From: Sporomusa silvacetica DSM 10669 | GTDB taxonomy: Bacteria; Bacillota; Negativicutes; Sporomusales; Sporomusaceae | NCBI RefSeq assembly: GCF_002257705.1 | Contig: NZ_LSLK01000071.1 | Coordinates: 59,207 to 123,206 of the forward strand | Direction of reading: 5' to 3' | DNA length: 64,000 bases | In this document: piece by piece, positions 62,836-64,000 of the stretch | Layout: each line of letters opens with the position of its first letter | How positions within the stretch are numbered: position 1 is the stretch's first letter | Notes under the pieces: generated by a model | What the model was told of the DNA's origin: nothing | The model's database searches: none | Seen by the model: only the letters and a program-made list of their open reading frames with translations | Made by a program: the position numbers and the translations under genes

Positions 62836-63134
62836 GTAAGAGCAAGACTCCATTTGGAACGGTTACCGAGCGGCTCGATAAGAACCGCTATGAAACGGAT
62901 GTGGAACAGTCCCATATTCAGATTGATCAGAAGGCTGCAGCTGCTACAAGTGCCGGACCTCTGCTAGTACGGGTTTGTCCCGCACATGTTTACTCACAAC
63001 AACTTGACGGCACTATAGGCGTTTTATATGCGGCCTGCCTTGAATGCGGCACTTGTTTGGCGGTGGCGCCACCTGGAGTGCTTTCCTGGCACTATCCGCG
63101 TGGCGGCAAGGGAATAATCTTCCGCGAAGGGTAG
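62832..63134 (+). CDS. fixX: FixX-like ferredoxin
   Basis: A 100-residue ferredoxin-like protein of the FixX family. RVCPAHVY (~48-55) and CLECGTC (~69-75) provide four cysteines for a 4Fe-4S cluster, and the C-terminal W-x-YPRGGKGIIFREG is characteristic. A fourth Cys in the second motif is absent, as in other FixX proteins. It starts at the ATGA overlap with fixC. Last gene of the SDR-etfB-etfA-flavoprotein-fixC-fixX operon; an imperfect GCACTC-gga-GTGC hairpin follows at ~63198. Confidence 0.9.
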   Translation: MSKSKTPFGTVTERLDKNRYETDVEQSHIQIDQKAAAATSAGPLLVRVCPAHVYSQQLDGTIGVLYAACLECGTCLAVAPPGVLSWHYPRGGKGIIFREG

Positions 63135-63236
63135 CAGTGTGACTTCGAACCAGTTAAGTTGTCATGAAAAATCAAGGTACGGTTCCGCTGGGAAGCACTC
63201 GGAGTGCCTCACATCGTTTTCGGTGATGGGCGGTGT

Positions 63237-63308
63237 TCACTCTTTTGTGAATACTGCCTTTTTGAGTATTGAATGAAAAGATTCGATTACTGCATTATCA
63301 CAGGGGCA
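63237..63308 (-). pseudogene. Fragment of an IS3-family transposase (OrfB end)
   Basis: Minus-strand translation CPCDNAVIESFHSILKKAVF matches the DNAxxESFxxxLK signature around the catalytic Glu of IS3-family (DDE) transposases. It is only ~23 residues and is followed by a stop, so it is a remnant. It sits about 100 bases after fixX, at the edge of the G+C-rich module. Confidence 0.7.
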
Positions 63309-63344
63309 TCTAAGTAGCGTAACAGGATACAAGGGGACGTTGAG

Positions 63345-63397
63345 GATACAAGGGGACGGTTCGCTCTGTTTCCTTACTATTGAGGATTGACCGTATT
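63345..63397 (+). repeat. REP-like repeat unit 1
   Basis: GGATACAAGGGGACGGTTC followed by TGTTTCC and the shared 27-base string at 63371-63397 (TCCTTACTATTGAGGATTGA then CCGTATT). The GGGGACGGTTC core is the motif found beside REP-associated tyrosine transposases; a partial copy lies just before (63330). Confidence 0.6.
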
Positions 63398-63580
63398 TAT
63401 AGTGGTTTCTGTCAATATTCTCATCCATCGAAACAAGTGAAAGGAAATAAGTTATTTAATAGCGAAAAGAACTAGCGGGTGTTTTTGGTAAGACTAGTGA
63501 GCTTTCAATGGTTACCCCATAAAGTTTTGCCTGGGGCGGGATGTTGCTGGCATTATCATGCAGAAAAGGGAGAAATTTTT

Positions 63581-63682
63581 GTGACAGAAGATGTAGTAAA
63601 AGAAGAACAAGCTAATTCAAAAAGGTGAGCTGGGAAGCTTTCGTAAAGCAGGATGCACTTAACTTTATGATGGCTCAGAGGG
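63581..63682 (+). pseudogene. Small gene fragment with a one-base frameshift, cut by a REP-like repeat
   Basis: A GTG with AAAGGGAG eight bases upstream opens VTEDVVKEEQANSK, stops at once in that frame, but continues after the A-run in another frame as KVSWEAFVKQDALNFMMAQR. It then runs into a REP-like unit. A single missing A at the A5 run would restore the frame. It is the start of an otherwise lost gene that I do not recognise. Confidence 0.4.
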
Positions 63683-63773
63683 ATACAAGGTGACGGTTCT
63701 GCTGTTTCCTATGATTTGGCAATAGATACAATGGGGATGCTTTGTATCCTTACTATTGAGGATTGACCGTATT
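63681..63773 (+). repeat. REP-like repeat unit 2
   Basis: GGGATACAAGGTGACGGTTC, TGCTGTTTCC, then ACAATGGGGATGCTTTGTAT, ending with the same 27 bases as unit 1 (63747-63773). Direct orientation relative to unit 1, ~350 bases apart. The rest of 63398-63580 shows no feature. Confidence 0.6.
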
Positions 63774-63903
63774 GACGATAAGTATCAGAAGGAGATAGGG
63801 CTACTGAAATTTTAGGTAATAGTATACTCGAAGCGGTTAATGATCCATTAAATAACCGCCAGTTGTATAAATTTTACTCAGCAATAATACGGCAAAATAA
63901 AAC

Positions 63904-63946
63904 ACCGCAAAGTAATGGCCAGTTGATATGGCTACTATTTTGCGGT
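63904..63946 (-). terminator. Terminator hairpin reading leftward at the window end
   Basis: ACCGCAAA...GGCCA pairs with TGGC...TTTTGCGGT (some internal mismatches). On the minus strand it is followed by GTTTTATTTT. It would end a minus-strand gene whose stop codon is at 63965-63967. Confidence 0.55.
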
Positions 63947-63964
63947 AATCAGATTTTTTATAGA

Positions 63965-64000
63965 TTATATCTCTTCACGAAAGCCGCCAACGATTATTTT
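63965..64000 (-). CDS. C-terminal end of a minus-strand gene running off the window (tentative)
   Basis: Read leftward from base 64000, the frame KIIVGGFREEI ends at TAA (63965-63967) and is followed by the terminator-like hairpin at 63904-63946. Eleven residues are too few to name a family. The stop-then-terminator layout is the only support; the plus strand is also open here, without a start. Confidence 0.3.
   Translation of the reverse strand, partial: KIIVGGFREEI

Noticed and set aside
62832..63134. Loss of the fourth cluster cysteine in FixX
   Set aside because: FixX proteins normally have CxxCxxC plus a separate Cys in the CPAxxY motif, so nothing is missing.

Overview
The window looks like chromosomal DNA of an anaerobic, low-to-medium G+C Firmicute. 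Shine-Dalgarno sites are strong (AGGAGG), TTG/GTG starts are common, and genes are tightly packed and often overlap. The gene set points to an acetogen or fermenter of the Sporomusa/Pelosinus type (Negativicutes): a tungsten aldehyde oxidoreductase with its own cofactor genes, pyruvate:ferredoxin oxidoreductase, a lactate/glycolate oxidase with lactate permease, the BioW pimelate route to biotin, and two sigma-54 activators. The taxonomic call is inference from gene content only; there is no rRNA or tRNA here.

1-3.7 kb: the 3' end of a LIV-type ABC importer (livM-livG-livF), then an ATC-hydrolase-like protein and an unusual ureohydrolase, probably one uptake-and-hydrolysis operon. 3.9-10.8 kb: singletons (secreted M20 peptidase, FMN reductase, DJ-1/PfpI protein, LysR/LysE pair, exported trypsin-like protease, small membrane protein), with a tautomerase remnant and a chemoreceptor remnant between them.

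11-26 kb is the most coherent block, a tungsten (or molybdenum) cofactor and aldehyde/alcohol module. It has an aldehyde:ferredoxin oxidoreductase behind two tandem aptamer-terminator units, a two-domain MoeB/ThiF protein, a MoaD-like carrier behind a shortened copy of the same leader, a sigma-54 activator, an iron alcohol dehydrogenase with a -24/-12 promoter and a large inverted repeat, a second MoaD-like protein, two MoeA proteins (one fused to a binding-protein domain) and TupBC. The likely logic is acid <-> aldehyde (AOR) <-> alcohol (ADH), with cofactor supply controlled by RNA switches.

26-41 kb: a lone EutN/CcmL vertex protein beside a CorA-like protein, then the biotin operon bioB-(membrane protein)-bioW-bioF-bioD-bioA behind two BirA-type operators, then housekeeping genes (HD-GYP, YigZ, glycerol dehydrogenase, RluA-type synthase, MutY). 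39-46 kb: lactate permease, FAD and Fe-S subunits of a lactate/glycolate dehydrogenase, and a two-component system whose kinase carries a CdaR-type diacid-recognition domain. 46-55 kb: NifJ, an ACT-PAS sigma-54 activator, alanine dehydrogenase behind a -24/-12 promoter, an amino-acid permease and a HutD-like protein. Together these centre on pyruvate, lactate and alanine.

56-64 kb: a LysR regulator divergent from a visibly more G+C-rich module (SDR, EtfB, EtfA, fumarate-reductase-like flavoprotein, FixC, FixX) that looks horizontally acquired and ends in IS3 and REP-like debris. EtfA has an in-frame TAG exactly where family members have Trp, with the rest of the gene intact behind it. A family of about 90-110 nt palindromic repeats (six copies) is scattered between genes throughout.
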